Assembly: GCF_009905375.1 (NCBI RefSeq)
Contig: NC_133648.1
Location: 307,908,565-307,972,564 of the forward strand
Direction: 5' to 3'
DNA: 64,000 nt
Origin: Apium graveolens
Lineage: Eukaryota > Streptophyta > Magnoliopsida > Apiales > Apiaceae
The position numbers and the translations under genes were made by a program. This document shows, in pieces, positions 45,501 through 58,099 of the stretch; positions within the stretch are counted from its first letter, which is position 1; each line of letters begins with the position of its first letter. Below the pieces are notes generated by a model, which had not been told where the DNA came from, ran no database searches, and saw nothing but the letters and a program-made list of their open reading frames with translations.

Positions 45501-46002
45501 TATTATCCCGTATTTCGAGAATACGGGTTTTGTTGATATATCGAAACAATTATCGTATCGAAAATTATATGTCGGGACGCGTACGGTTCAAACCGTAATC
45601 CGGATCCAAAAAGTCAAAACACGGAAAATGTCCGGAATTACCAAATTAGATTAGGAAGGAGTTTTCGGAAGAGTTTCGGGTTGTAAAAACGTAAAAAGGG
45701 TTGAGGTTGGACGATTACCGGATTTAATAAATAATTTTCTAATTTTTCAGAAAATAATTAATATATTAATAAATTCATAAATCAATATAAAATAATATAA
45801 TACTCCAAAAATTACCAGAAAAATATCTTAATTATCTATATTTTATTCCAGACATAATAAAATTAACACACTCACATTTTATCACATATATTCTTCTAAA
45901 TATTATTATCAAACAACAGATAATTCACCAAAATTCACATAATAATCACATAATACTCATTTATTGATAAAAATAATTACACGCGATATCCCGGATATTA
46001 CA
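42576..46002 (-). repeat. 3' LTR of the Tekay-like element (3427 bp)
   Basis: The minus strand runs from TGTAATATCCGGGATATCGC (46002) to GGAGGGCGTTACA (42576), beside a good PPT. It contains a long AATT/TTAA-rich low-complexity run at about 44150-44350. A 97-codon frame at 44522-44815 is sense to the element but unlike any known protein. Confidence 0.9.
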
Positions 46003-46003
46003 T

Positions 46004-46015
46004 CCTTCCCCCCTT
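46004..46015 (-). other. Polypurine tract
   Basis: AAGGGGGGAAGG on the minus strand, immediately before the LTR start TGTAATATCC. Confidence 0.9.
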
Positions 46016-46040
46016 AAAAGGATTCTGTCCTCAGAATCTG

Positions 46041-48905
46041 TTAAGTAAATAACTGAGGGTACTTTTCTCGCATATCACTTTCTAGTTCCAAGGTTGACTC
46101 TTCAACCTTTGGGTTTCTCCACAATACTCTTACTAACTTTAAAACTTTATTTCTCAGTATCTTCTCTCTCTTCTCTAGAATCTCTATCAGATTCTCTACA
46201 TATGATAAATCTGCCCGAAGTTCTATCGGCTCATACTCGATTACATGCTTAGAATCTGGGTTATATTTCTTAAGCATTGATACGTGAAAAACATTATGAA
46301 TGTGCTCCATGTGCGGGGGTAACGCCAATTCGTAAGCTACTTTTCCGACACGTTTTAGAATTTCAAAAGGTCCAACGTATCTAGGACTGAGTTTTCCTTT
46401 CTTTCTGAATCTAGTCTATCCTTTCCAAGGTGACACTTTTAATAACACTAGATCTCCGTCTTCATATTTCATGTCCTTTCTGGATTGATCTGCATACTTT
46501 CTTTGACGATCCTGCGTTGCAATTAGCCTTTCCCGGATGACTTTCACAACCTCTTTTGTCTACTGCACCAATTCAGGTCCAAGTATTTTACGCTCTCCGA
46601 CTTCGTCCCAATATACTGGTGATCGACATTTGCGTCCATAAAGAGCTTCATAGGGAGGCATTCCAATACTGGCATGATAACTGTTATTGTAAGCAAATTC
46701 CACTAAGGGTAAATGCTCGTCCCAATTTCCTTTGAAGTCAATAGAACAAACACGTAATATATCTTCAATAGACCGGATTGTTCTCTCACTTTGGTCGTCC
46801 ATCTGCGGATGATAAGCCGTACTCATGTTTAACCTGGTTCCCAAGTATTCCTGAAAACTTTTCCAAAATCTCGAATTGAATCGTGGATCTCGATCAAATA
46901 TAATAGACACCGGGACTCCGTGACAAACTACTATTTCCTTCAAATACATGTGAACCAGCTTATCCAGTGAAAATCTTTCATTGATAGGCAAGAAATGAGC
47001 TGATTTGGTTAGTCCATCCACTATGACCCAAATATCATCATGGTTCGCTTTCGTTCTTGGTAATCCGACTATAAAATCCATAGCAATGTGCTCCCACTTC
47101 CATTCTGGAATCTCCAATGATTGTAATAATCCGCTTGGTCTCTGTTGTTCTGCCTTAACTCTTTGACACGCAAAACATTTGCTGAGCCATTCCGCAATTT
47201 CTCTTTTCATGTCCGGCCACCAATAATTTTCTTTTAAATCTCTGTACATCTTGGTACTTCCCTGATGAATGGAATACCTTAAATTGTGAGCTTCGTGTAG
47301 AATTTCATTCTTCAATTCTGCCACTGGTGGTATCCAAATTCTGGATGAAAATCTAAGAATACATTGAGCGTCCTTCTGAGTGCATAACTCTTCTCCAACC
47401 AAACGGTTGATATCCGGATCCATTATTTCCTCTTGGCATTTTCTTATTTTCTCTAGTAATTCTGGCTGAAACGTCATGCTATACATCTTTACTTCACTAG
47501 GTTTGCAAATTCTGACCTCCAATTCTAATTTTTGAAATTCCCTGTACAATTCTTTAGGTATCGTCAGCATGTTTAGTCTTTCCTTTCTACTTAATGCATC
47601 TGCCACCACATTCGCTTTTCCTGGATGATAGTTAATCATGCAATCATAGTCCTTGATCAACTCCAACCATCTTCTTTTCCTCATGTTGAGCTCCTTTTGC
47701 GTGAATATGTACTTCAAACTTTTATGATCAGTATAGATCTCGCACTTTTCTCCATATAAGTAATGTCTCAAAATCTTCAAGGTGAATACTATCGCCGCTA
47801 TTTCCAAGTCATTAGTAGGATACTTCTGCTCATGAGGTTTCAGTTGTCTCGACGCATATGCAATAACTTTGTCATGCTGCATCAAAACACAACCTAATCC
47901 CTTATGAGAAGCATCACTATAGATAAAAAAATTCCCTTGATCATCTGGGAGTGACAAGAAAGGTGTCGTGATCAATCTCTTCTTTAATTCTTGAAAACTT
48001 TCTTCGCATTTCTCGTTCCATATAAACTTCTCACTTTTCCTGGTAAGTTTTCTCAAAGGCGTCGCAATCTTTGAGAAATCTTGAACAAATCGTCGATAAT
48101 ATCCCGCTAATCCCAAGAAACTTCTCACTTCCGTTGGTGTTTTAGGCCTTTCCCAATTCGTAATAGCTTCAATCTTCGCCGGGTCCACTTTGATTCCTTC
48201 ATAACTCACTACGTGCCCTAAGAATTGAACTTCTTGTAACCAGAATTCACACTTTGAAAACTTTGCATACAACTTCTTTTTCCTCAAAATCTCCAAAGTT
48301 GTCCTTAGATGTTTCGCGTAATCTTCCATTGACTTGGAGTAGATCAAAATATCATCGATAAACACAATCACAAATTTTTCCAAATATTCCTTGAAAATTC
48401 TGTTCATCAAGTCCATAAATGCTGCTGGGGCATTGGTCAATCCAAAAGACATCACTAGGAATTCATAATGACCGTACCTTGTTCTGAAAGTTGTCTTTGG
48501 TATATCTTCAGGTTTGATTTTCAATTGGTGATATCCAGATCTCAAATTAATCTTAGAGAAGTACCTGGCTCCTTTCAGCTGGTCAAACAAATCATCGATT
48601 CGTGGTAATGAATACTTGTTCTTGATCGTAAGCTTATTAAGTTCTCGATAGTCGATGCATAGCCTCATGCTTCCGTCTTTCTTCTTAACAAATAATACCG
48701 GTGTACCCCATGGGGATACACTGGGTCGAATCACTCCTTTCTCCAATAGTTCTTGCAATTGCTTCGCCAATTCCTTCATTTCAACAGGAGCCACTCTGTA
48801 CGGGGCCTTAGATACTGGTTCCGTTCCAGGTGCTAAGTCGATTGCAAACTCAATTTCTCTATATGGAGGAAATCCTGGTAGTTCGTCTGGAAATATGTCC
48901 GGAAT
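46041..48905 (-). pseudogene. pol: Gypsy pol: RT, RNase H, integrase, chromodomain
   Basis: Nearly complete. An open run of 744 codons (48794-46560) covers RT with the intact catalytic motif [10 protein letters not shown], RNase H ([26 protein letters not shown] all intact), the H2C2 finger ([12 protein letters not shown]) and the integrase core with D, D and E ([16 protein letters not shown]). It then hits TAG at 46560-46562 and TAG at 46416-46418 in the integrase C-terminal region. The same frame ends with VRVLWRNPKVEESTLELES, the group II chromodomain, and TAA before the PPT. The RT frame is off by one from gag/protease because of frame changes near 49118 and 48905. It is better preserved than the pol at 12573-14807. 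Confidence 0.94.
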
Positions 48906-49491
48906 TCATTCACCATAGGAATATCTTCCAGTTTTGCTGGTTCCTGACTTTTGTCTATCACATAGGCAATGAAATGCTCGCATCCTTATCGTAATAGTTT
49001 CTTAGCTTGAATCATCGTCAAGAATTTCTTTATTTGCTTCTGACCTTTAAACGTCTCCGCTTTCTCATCTGACGTCTTCAAAATTACCTTCTTATTGTGA
49101 TAGTCTATCTGAGCATCAACTTAGATAGCCAGTCCATTCCTAAAATAATGTCAAACTCTCCTAACTTAAATGGTTTCAAGTCAGCATCAAACCTATTACC
49201 AGAAATCTCAATCTCACAGTTCTTACACACTTGGTTCACAGATACATGCTCCTGATTGGCTAATTCTACCGTCATTATCTCACTTAACAATTCAATTGGG
49301 CAATTCAACTTATCAAAAAAATCTTGAGAAATAAATGATCGAGTTGCTCCTGAATCTACTAGCACTTTAGCACATAAGGAGTTCACAGTAAGCGTACCTG
49401 CTACAACATCAGTATCAATGATAGCATCCTTCACAGACATGTCATAAACTCCAGCTCTGGGAGGTTCATTCACTATTGGAGGTGCTCCCAT
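48906..49491 (-). pseudogene. Gypsy protease and linker to RT
   Basis: The retropepsin core VLVDSGATRSFIS lies near 49345-49385 and ILGMDWL is the conserved end of the protease. Right after WLSK the frame shifts (about 49118). The linker then reads in a second frame as DAQIDYHNKK and ETFKGQKQIKKFLTM, and an in-frame TAA lies near 48988. The frame shifts again near 48905 into RT. In an active element the protease would cut the gag-pol polyprotein. Confidence 0.88.
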
Positions 49492-50667
49492 GATTCATAG
49501 TGTATTATTGACTGGAACTGGTGCCTTGCAATCTCTTGCTATGTGCCCTGGCTTTCCGCACTTAAAACATGTATATCCAATTGCTGGAACTTTTACTGCC
49601 TGATTCCTGGTAGTCTGATCCTTATTGGTTGGCTCTCTGGCTGGCTGAATACGGCGTTCCCTTGAATAGTGCCCCCTCTAGTTGCATCTGAAGCAGATCA
49701 CATTCAATTTGTTGCAAACTCCACCATGTTTCTTCCCGCGGACTTGACAATTTGGTATAGCTGGCCTCTGCTGGGTTGGCTGGTTCCCAGTGGCTGCATA
49801 ATTACCTTGTCCTCCATTTCCTGGATTTTTCCTGTTAAAATTTCTTCCGGGCTGGAACTTGCCTTTCCTCTGATTGAAATTTGGAAACTTCCCTGCTTGA
49901 GACTGCCCTTCATTCCCTTCAAACTTCCTCTTCTTACCTTCCTTCTCTTTCTGAGACATTTCACTTTTTGTCTCCGCAATCATAGCTTTCTAAACAACAC
50001 CCGCGTACATGTCCAATTCAAATATTGCCACCTTCCCACGGATCCATGGCTTGAGTCCTTGTTGAAACCCCTTAGCCTTCTTCCTATCAGTGTCCACATA
50101 AGACCGCACAAAACCAGACAATTCCTCAAACTTGCTTTCATAATCTGCCACTGACATATTCCCCTGCTTGAGCTCCAGAAATTTCAATTCTATTTGATCC
50201 TGAATAATCTGAGGGAAATACTTCTCTAGAAACAACTCCTTGAATCTATCCCACGCAACATCATCAATACCTTCCAACACTTTAACAGTTTCCCACCAGT
50301 TGGTGGCTTCATTTTTCAGATAATAACTTGCAAATTCAGTCTTCTACTCCTCTTTCACCTTAACTAAGGCAAATGCCTTCTCAATCTCCTTCAACCAAAC
50401 CCTTGCCTCAATTGGATCTACAGAACCCTTAAACTCTGGTGGATTCACCTCCTGAAAGGTCTTAAAGGTTACCTGAGGGTTAGTCTGCCTCTGCTGCTAT
50501 TGATTCAGATGGACTGTCTGTTGGGCCAAGATCAGAAGAATCTGGGCTACAGTTGGGTCTATGGGACCTGGATTCACATTTTGGTTATTACTTCCTTGGG
50601 TATTGTTGTTGTTGTTCTTGGTTTCTTCATTTTGGTTGGTAGCACGGGTGTTTCATCTAGGAGGCAT
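49492..50667 (-). pseudogene. gag: Gypsy gag with two zinc knuckles
   Basis: Starts ATG at 50667 (MPPR, then TGA at 50653-50655 in place of an Arg codon). The same frame continues to the protease with stops at 50497-50499 (TAG), 50344-50346 (TAG), 49990-49992 (TAG), 49678-49680 (TAG) and near 49497. The core FKELFLEKYFPQIIQDQIEL with FLELKQGNMSVADYESKFEE is the typical gypsy gag (retrotrans_gag) domain. The zinc knuckles are CNKLNVICFRCN*RGHYS (with a stop) and CFKCGKPGHIARDC (intact). Most stops are explained by single C-to-T changes of CAG or CGA codons. Confidence 0.92.
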
Positions 50668-51050
50668 TTTATGTAAAGAATCAAACAACTTATTTAGCCT
50701 TTAAATCAAATCCTTTTTATGAAAAGATTTTGTAAAACAGAAACATCTCTTTTTGAAAACATTTTCAATCATTGAACTAAGTAAATTGCATGCTTCTTTA
50801 CAGAATGTAAACAGTTAAGGGGAAAAGGGTACATGTTATCACAAGAGTTTATAACTGGTGCAGTAAGATAAAATAGGAATAGTAAAGTAGATGACAATAC
50901 TAGAAAGGAAAGGTACTGGTGTATATCAAACTTTGGTGGTACAAGCACAAAACGTTTTATTGAAGCAAAGGTACAACAGGCCTATCCATTAGTCAGCAAG
51001 TCTTGTTTACTTATATTCCCACCAAAAGTTTGATTTTACATATCCCACAT
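50668..51050 (-). other. Gypsy 5' leader (partial)
   Basis: Non-coding leader upstream of gag. No PBS is present before the copia LTR at 51051, so the rest of the leader was displaced by that insertion. CACAT (51046-51050) would be the left copy of the copia target duplication. Confidence 0.65.
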
Positions 51051-51633
51051 TGTTAGGTCCCGAATTATCGTAGAAGGGGGGTTGAATACGATAATCACTA
51101 AATTAAAAATTCTTTCGAATCTTTAGCGGATATAATATTTAGTGCTCAGTTACTGTTTACGTGTTCTTGAGAGGAATAGTGTTTGGAACGATAAAAACAA
51201 GGAACACAAGATATTTGGGGAAATATATATTCGTATATAAATCCTCATGGGTGTTGCTACACTCCGGTAAATAAATTAAGCGGCTACAATCTAAGAACAA
51301 TAAAGTTCCTAGCTTCTACAAAGATTTACAAATCAAATCCTATACAATAATCTAGCTTTTGTTTGTCTAAGGATTTAATTATCGGGTAACGATTATAATG
51401 CCCCTAAGAATATACAAGAATTAAATCGGGCATTATAACGTTACTCCGGTGAGAAGTTAAACGGATATACAAAATGCTTGAACTTCTCTGTAAATCATTG
51501 CTGCCATTTTCACTTCTCTTTTGGGAGAGAAGATGAACAGAAGTTGATCCAAAAATGAATGGCTCTCTTTTCTTCTGCTGTAAAGTGTAGACTTTATCCA
51601 ATAAAATGTGTGGCTGAGGAGAGGCACTTCTGT

Positions 51634-51780
51634 GGCGATCAACTAAAACTCTTCTATGTCGACAGGAAGCTCTGTGGCGACAGGGGGACAGGAGGGTTGT
51701 GTGGCGACAGGTTATTACAAGTACATGAATATGTACTTAACTAACACTCAATATACACATGTGGCGACATTATGTCACCC
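51634..51780. repeat. Recurring TGTGGCGAC motif in LTR
   Basis: The TGGCGA core occurs near 51632, 51672, 51703 and 51762, with TGTCGACAGG near 51658. GTGGCGACATTATGTCACC (51761-51779) can form a hairpin. The same run is in the 5' LTR (63170-63302). The motif also recurs in the leader at 61690-61990. Confidence 0.8.
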
Positions 51781-51784
51781 TAGT

Positions 51785-51895
51785 TACTTTTTCCTTTATT
51801 TGATTTTTCTTTTCTTTTTTATTTTTTCTTTTTCTTTTTGTTTTCTTTTTGTTTTTCTTTTTCTTTTTATCATCTTTTTGTTTTTCCTTTTTAAG
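51785..51895. repeat. Polypyrimidine (CTTTTT)n tract in LTR
   Basis: A long T/C-only run, longer and altered in the other LTR (63307-63430), as expected from slippage. It creates spurious Phe/Leu-rich open frames. Confidence 0.9.
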
Positions 51896-52766
51896 TTTAA
51901 ATTGAAACTAAATTAATTTATAAAATTAACTTAAATATAACTTATATAAATAAACTAATTTAGATTTATAAAATAAACTTATTTAAAGTTTATAAGATAA
52001 ATCATTTTAAGTTTATTAAATAAATTATATTAAAGTCTATTAAATAATTTATTTAATTTAACAATTAAACTTTGAGTTTCGCCAGTCCCCTGAGCTGTTT
52101 AGTTATATACCCTACGCACCTCTTCTCGTACTTTAATAGATAAACGTTCAATCCAAGTACGTTCCTTAATTTAACAATTCTTCTATAAATAATACCCAGA
52201 TTCCTTTCACGAGCTGTTGATGCCTAGTGTAACTGGTCTGGTTCACATACGACTAACCCCGATTCAGGTCTTCGTATTATAGCCTTGATTACATTGTTAA
52301 GCTTGCCTCAACTTTATTTGCTTTAGACACTGAATGTCAATAAACAACTGTACTTTCACTGGAATCCTTTCTGGTACTTTAGACAACGTCTTCATTAACC
52401 TCTGTCTATACCCTATCTTCAATTCTTCAGATTCCTATGGTTCAAACACTGTCTATCTTCAATCAATGCCAATACACTGAAATCTTCCGGTAGCACTTGT
52501 ATACTGAATCTTCAACATTTATGAAACCCTGAAAGTCTTTAACCTTTGTTCTTCACTAAGGCATGATCATATTAATGAACTTCTTTCAGTGACCTGTAGA
52601 CAGACTTCAGTCCTTCTTCTAATCTTCTGATTCTTTGTATTTGTCTTGTCTTCATTCTTCCTAATTTCTTGTGTAGACGTAGTACTATTAACCTGTCCTG
52701 TTCTAGTGTTGTTATCGTGTTGAGTTATCACGTAACTGTACATACAGCTACACAGTCTCACCAACA

Positions 52767-52781
52767 ATCTACCCCTATTTG
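52767..52781 (-). other. Polypurine tract of minus-strand copia
   Basis: AAATAGGGGTAGATT on the minus strand, just before the LTR start TGTTGGTG. Confidence 0.8.
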
Positions 52782-55700
52782 ATTGTTAAACCTAACAAAC
52801 AAATTAAATAGAGAGGATAACTCAACTAACAACTAGAAAGAGTAATGTACCAGGACTTGTAAATAATGCTACTAGTTTTCTGGATCAAATGCTGCATTTC
52901 CAGATTTCTTGAGTAAGTGAAATGAAAGATGCTTGTTCCTCTAGCACTGAACTGATCTTCAAGAAGTTTTATCTTCATTTCCTTGGTTCTTCAAATCTCT
53001 GCCAAATAATATTTCTTAGTCTTGAAGTAATTATCAGCAGCTTCTTTTGTACAACCACATTTCCTGTTGAGAAGCGCGTATCTCTCTTGCTTCTCCCCCT
53101 ATGAGAATCAACTGCTTAAAGGAGATCACCTTCATTTACCACCTCTCACAAACAATAGGATCCGCAGATAAGAACTAATGGTACTCCCCTTTTGGAAAAC
53201 AGCTTCTCCCCTTATGAAGAATAGTGATGAACCAAACCACTTCTTCTGATCACTAGGAAATCACCTTGTGTTTTACCACCTCTCCCATACAATAGGATCT
53301 GTAGTTACAAACAACAATAGTGTGGTGTAGTGTACATGTGCTTTACCTTTTTCTTCCTCCCCGCTATTTCTCCCCCTTAGTTGAGGAATCCTCCAAACTA
53401 TTATATAAGTTTTTATCTCCCCCTTAGAGAAGGAATGCATGCTGTTGTCTGAAGGAGTACTCATATTTTACTTGGTTGGAAAAGAAATAACAAGTCAAAG
53501 TCTGATCAACCATGTCCTTTTAAATGTTGCAAGAATGACTTCACTGTTGATCATCATGTTCACCAATCTTCCCAACTCCTTATACCTCCCAAATGTGAGA
53601 TCACCAATTGTTATCAGTTGTTAGCTCCCAACTTGTTAGGTCTCGAAGTATTCTAATCCAATCTGTAAATGTTAGGTTCCTAAGAGTTAGATTCCAATCA
53701 TAAACAGATTCGAGACCCGAAGTATCAAGAACCAGTGTTTAGGGATAGGGAATGGGATATGGGTTTTGTCTTTCTTCCTCACTGTGAGTGTGTGATTCTG
53801 TTTCGTGTACCTCACAAGTGTTTCACTCTTCTCTCCCCTCGTGTTTATACTCATTCTCACAAGTGTATCACTCCTCTTATAGCTCCAAAATCCAGCTGTA
53901 TCTGCAAGGAAAATTACCTTATCCATCCTTAAGGAGGTCACAGGTGGTGCAATGGGAGTTCGCAAATCCCCATCCTTGTTAGACTCGTTAGATGAATCTG
54001 AGTTATAATCTACAAGTTGCTAGTTTCCCTTTTAGGGTGCCAGATTTGAACTCTGGGAAGGTAAACAATGATCCAAAGAATTTAGCATAAAGATCAAAGT
54101 TCCCTTCTAATATTTGTGAAGACATTTCCTTGTGACTCATCAGGTAAATCTGAATCATTGTCAACAAGTTGCCGATCTGCACCTATGTTAGATCCATTAT
54201 CCGCAGATGTATCCAGGTTTATTAGTCCTGGGGAGGTAGACACTGACCACTGACATAAGGCTATTGGATCAGTATCCTCTCCTAACACATATAAAGGCAA
54301 TTGGTTCATTAAAGAACCTTGAACAATCGAATCTGGCAGTAAAATGGTCGAAACTCTTGTTTCCGTCAACTCTTCCTTTGCGTGTGTAACCTATCCTTAT
54401 GCATCAAGAATTGTTTATATTTGAGGTGGTAACACTACATCGGATACCCTGGCCGACAGGTGAATTTCAATAGACGTACCCTATTGAGAGGATGAATCTA
54501 GTAACTGTTTTTGTGCCTTTTCAGCCACTACATCTTTTTGAGAAGATGTACGGGGGCTAGCAGTTGCCTCAGTTTTAAAACTACTACTCAACTTTGTAGG
54601 AGACAGAGCTACTGGGTTGACTTCAGAACCTTCCTTATGTGGTGCACTAAGACACTTTCTCCCTCACGCTCATTCATATTCATTTTATTGGTAAGAGAGT
54701 GTTGGTTGGTTCTGTTTCTGTGTTTGTCTTTACAGTCTGGGATAGAAGTTGTGGGTTTCAACCTCATGACTATCAAATGAAAGAGAGCCATTGGAGGCTG
54801 AACCTGCATCATAGAACATATGGCAATATAGAGATAAAATGCACTTAAGATCTATAATGAATGAAAATATACATTTAATCTTTTGAGAGAAATGATGTAC
54901 AATAGTGATTTCAAAAGATTTTAATGAAATAAGCAATCACCACTGTAGAAAGAAGTTTGATTTTCTCCTAAAACTGTTCGAGTGCACAAGTCTGTTTTTA
55001 TGCCTAAAAAGATAAATGATTTGAAAAGACTGAGACTGATGACCTAGCAGTATTAAGAAGAGAAAGAAAGATTTTGTCTTTTAATATGAATGAGTTTTTG
55101 TAAAAGCATTGTTCACTTAGGGTAAAGTCTAAGCAATTCTCATTCATTTCAAAAGCTCCATAATCTATCTTTACAAAATTATTACCAACAATATTGTTTA
55201 TTGATAAATAATCTTAATAAGAAGGACTATGATGCTGATTTCAAATTGTAGTGAATCTTTCGGATACAGCAAAGCATATAAATTCACTAGAACTTAAAAT
55301 CTCACAATTATCTACAATAAAATATTAACAATATATCATTGACTGATACTTGTCAAGTACTTTGGATACCAATAATTATGTTGCATCCTATTTTAAATAT
55401 TAAAATAAGATATCAATGAATTAAATACCAATTATTAATCAAAAAGATATCAGCATTCAATTTCATATATCATACAATTATTAACTCCTAACAACTGTAA
55501 TATCTCAAACAATATTGGTTCGATATGTAAAGCATCATTAACCAATATTGACTTGTTTGCAATCTTAGAGAAATATTTTAAGTTCCACATACTTTGATCC
55601 ATTGAGTATTGCATCTATTATCAAAGTGTTTAGGAATTTGAAAATGAGTATAAAAATTATTCTAACTTGACAATATATGGTTACTTCTAATAAAGCAATC

Positions 55701-56690
55701 AACCATTTTAACCATAGTTGTACTTAAGAAAAATTTCAACACTTTCTATATTAGTATAAGTGACTGAAGATAAACATTGATTACTTAGAGGAGTTTTAAG
55801 TAATGTCACAAATACTAATACTTCACAATTAGTTCATAGTTAAACTCTTAACTAAATATCATTATCTGATATAAGTGAAGAAATTACACACAACTAATCA
55901 TGCTACAATCATGATTCTGATTCAGTGAATTCTTGAGATGTAAACATTGCTAAATTCACTAGAACCAAAACCTCATAATTAACCTATAACAGTTTAGTTA
56001 CAATTAATATACTAGATATCAATCATTAACAGATTTAGTTATAATCAATCATGCTGCTCATTTATTTTAAGTTAGTTTGAATTATGGAGCAAATAAAATC
56101 ATTGAATTGCTTCAATTTTATAATCCAAACTACCCAAAATAAATATTAAATAGATAAATACTAAATATCTATTAGTTAGATACTAGCACTTAAATATTTT
56201 CATAATTATCCTTGAATAATCACCAATAGGATATATGACTTATATACATGGCAATCACTTTCTGGATAATTAGTAATTTTAGAAATACTTTTTAAGCATA
56301 TAAAATATTAAGAGTTTTATACACATAACTTAGAAAATACTTCAACTTTCAATATTAGTGATTTTAGAAATAAGCATTGATTACTTAGAACAAAAATTCT
56401 AAATAATATCACGAATACTAAAAGTACCACAATTATTCGTACATGATACAAATAACTATGCTGCATATTATTTTAATACAATTTAAATTATGAGACTGAT
56501 ATGGAATGGAATTGTCTACCGTCATAATTTAAATCAATTAAGATAATATTCAAACTTAATGCTATAATACTTAACTACCACAAATGTATCTGACATTGTA
56601 ATCATGATAATCAAGATAGTAGCACTAAGTACGAGGTACTGGATTACTAATAAATTCACAAGTCCTTTAAATATTGAAGATTTAATACTT
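52782..56690 (-). other. Decayed region downstream of pol, possible extra-ORF remnant
   Basis: About 3.9 kb between the pol end and the 3' LTR, where Maximus/SIRE elements carry an additional ORF. Short Ser/Thr-rich and Lys-rich open pieces on the minus strand (53687-53965, 54094-54369) look like remains of such an ORF, but no domain could be matched. From about 54950 to 56690 it is AT-rich spacer. Repeated ATTCACTAGAACYYAAA-type phrases at 55278 and 55953 suggest an internal duplication. Confidence 0.5.
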
Positions 56691-56731
56691 GTGAACTTAT
56701 ATGAAGAATTCCTTACAGATGGGATTTCCAA

Positions 56732-57640
56732 CTAATATGCAATGAATGATATCCCACACTTACAAACCAGTCTTGAAAAATTAACTTTATCAAGTGATTT
56801 AATAAATGTTTCTGTCAGTAACTCTTTGACTAAAGTGACATGCTCTCTAAAGTGATGATACCTGGTGTGAAGGTGCCTTGTCATAGAGTGTTCCATAGAG
56901 TTGTTGGATTTAAAGTTGTTTCTCATCATAACAGGAAATCAATCTTCTTCCATGAAGTTGACAGCTTCCTGAGATGCTTTTCCTGTCACTTAGGTTGACA
57001 GCTTCTGAGATGCTTCTCCTGTCTTTCTTACAACCTGCATAATCTGTATCTATATAGCCAAACATGTTAAGCATAATATCTTCAGGGTACTTTACTCCAA
57101 GAGTTGGTAGTCCCTTAAGATATCTAATAATCTTGTTAATTGCTATAAGATTGGATTCTCTAGGATCTACTTGGAACCTTACACTTTGGCATCTTGAGAA
57201 CATTACATGGTGTCTATTAGCATTTAATTAAGAGAGAGTGCTTGTCATACCCTTACAGCTTGTCATTTTACCTGAGTTACAATGATCAAGCTTTAGTGAT
57301 TTCTATTGGTAAGTAGTCTTGGAATGTTCAGAATCTTCCAATTTTGCATCTTCAAAAGATCCTTAACTTACTTGTATTGCCATCATTCTTTTGGTTTACT
57401 TATGCTCCTAAAAGAATTGTTTTTTTTTTGGCTTGCTTGAGCTCCTAAAAGAATTATTCTAATGTCTTGCTTAAAGTAATCCCAAGAAGAATTGCAACCT
57501 TTCCAACACGCTCCTCCATACCTATTCTGCAATTACTTAGCAAATAATCTTGCACAATTCTTTGTTAGTAGACCAACATATAACATTATCATTATATCAC
57601 TGCACATATAAAATAATATGTTTGTGCCTAGTGATAAGGG
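56732..57640 (-). pseudogene. Copia RT end and RNase H remnant
   Basis: The minus strand near 57560-57610 reads NDNVICWSTNKELCK, where an intact element has YVDDIIFGSTN, so the catalytic aspartates are damaged. 57203-56910 reads VRFQVDPRESNLIAINKIIR and YLKGLPTLGVKYP, then DTDYAGCKKDRRS, the copia RNase H. 56870-56740 reads YHHFREHV and TETFIKSLDKVNFSRLVCK, the pol end (TKPLDE type). Stops and frame changes are many. A Maximus/SIRE assignment follows from this ending and the order. Confidence 0.78.
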
Positions 57641-58099
57641 AGTTATTAATATGACGACTCTACTAGTTCATATTAAACTGTAACTTCAGTTAAAGTGCCA
57701 TACCATGTCCTTGACTATTGCTTGAGTAGTATAATAGTTCATACCAACCTGAAGTGACCTTGTGAAGAAGAGATATACAGAGTCTAATAGATCTGCAACT
57801 GTAAAGTCCATGAACTGTTGTGCATTGACTACTTCCTTTGACTCACCAACCAGGAGTGCACTTATACACACTTACCGGAGTCCAATTCTAGGTAGAATAT
57901 GCATCAGGTGCCTGATATGTCATAATATCCTCAAGTCTCGTCACTGGTGCTTTCTGTCAGATACTGCTTCCAGATAATAACCTAGCATCCCGTTTGGCCA
58001 CCCTCATAATAATGTCATTGTCATCCAGTTTAACTTCTGGTTATCCTTGTACCAATTACAATATTGTAATTTGGTTTGAATACCAGTTTCCCTACAATC
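57641..58099 (-). other. Decayed RT region of copia pol
   Basis: By position this should be the N-terminal part of reverse transcriptase. No clear motif could be read on the minus strand. Confidence 0.35.

Larger units (their letters stand above)
42576..51050 (-). mobile_element. Tekay-like chromovirus, 3' LTR to leader
   Basis: A minus-strand element with 3' LTR (42576-46002), PPT, pol, protease, gag and leader in the correct order. The 5' LTR and PBS are not seen because a copia element begins at 51051. They may resume beyond the right edge of the window. It is related to, but of a different family from, the gypsy element at 4379-18557. Confidence 0.9.
51051..52766 (-). repeat. 3' LTR of the minus-strand copia element (1716 bp)
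   Basis: On the minus strand this starts TGTTGGTGAGACTG (52766) and ends GGGACCTAACA (51051). It contains four close TGTGGCGA motifs, a polypyrimidine run and an AT-rich block. Confidence 0.88.

Noticed and set aside
51656..51916. Hydrophobic, membrane-protein-like open frame (also 63196-63456)
   Set aside because: It is the translation of a (CTTTTT)n polypyrimidine tract, which yields Phe/Leu runs in every such repeat.
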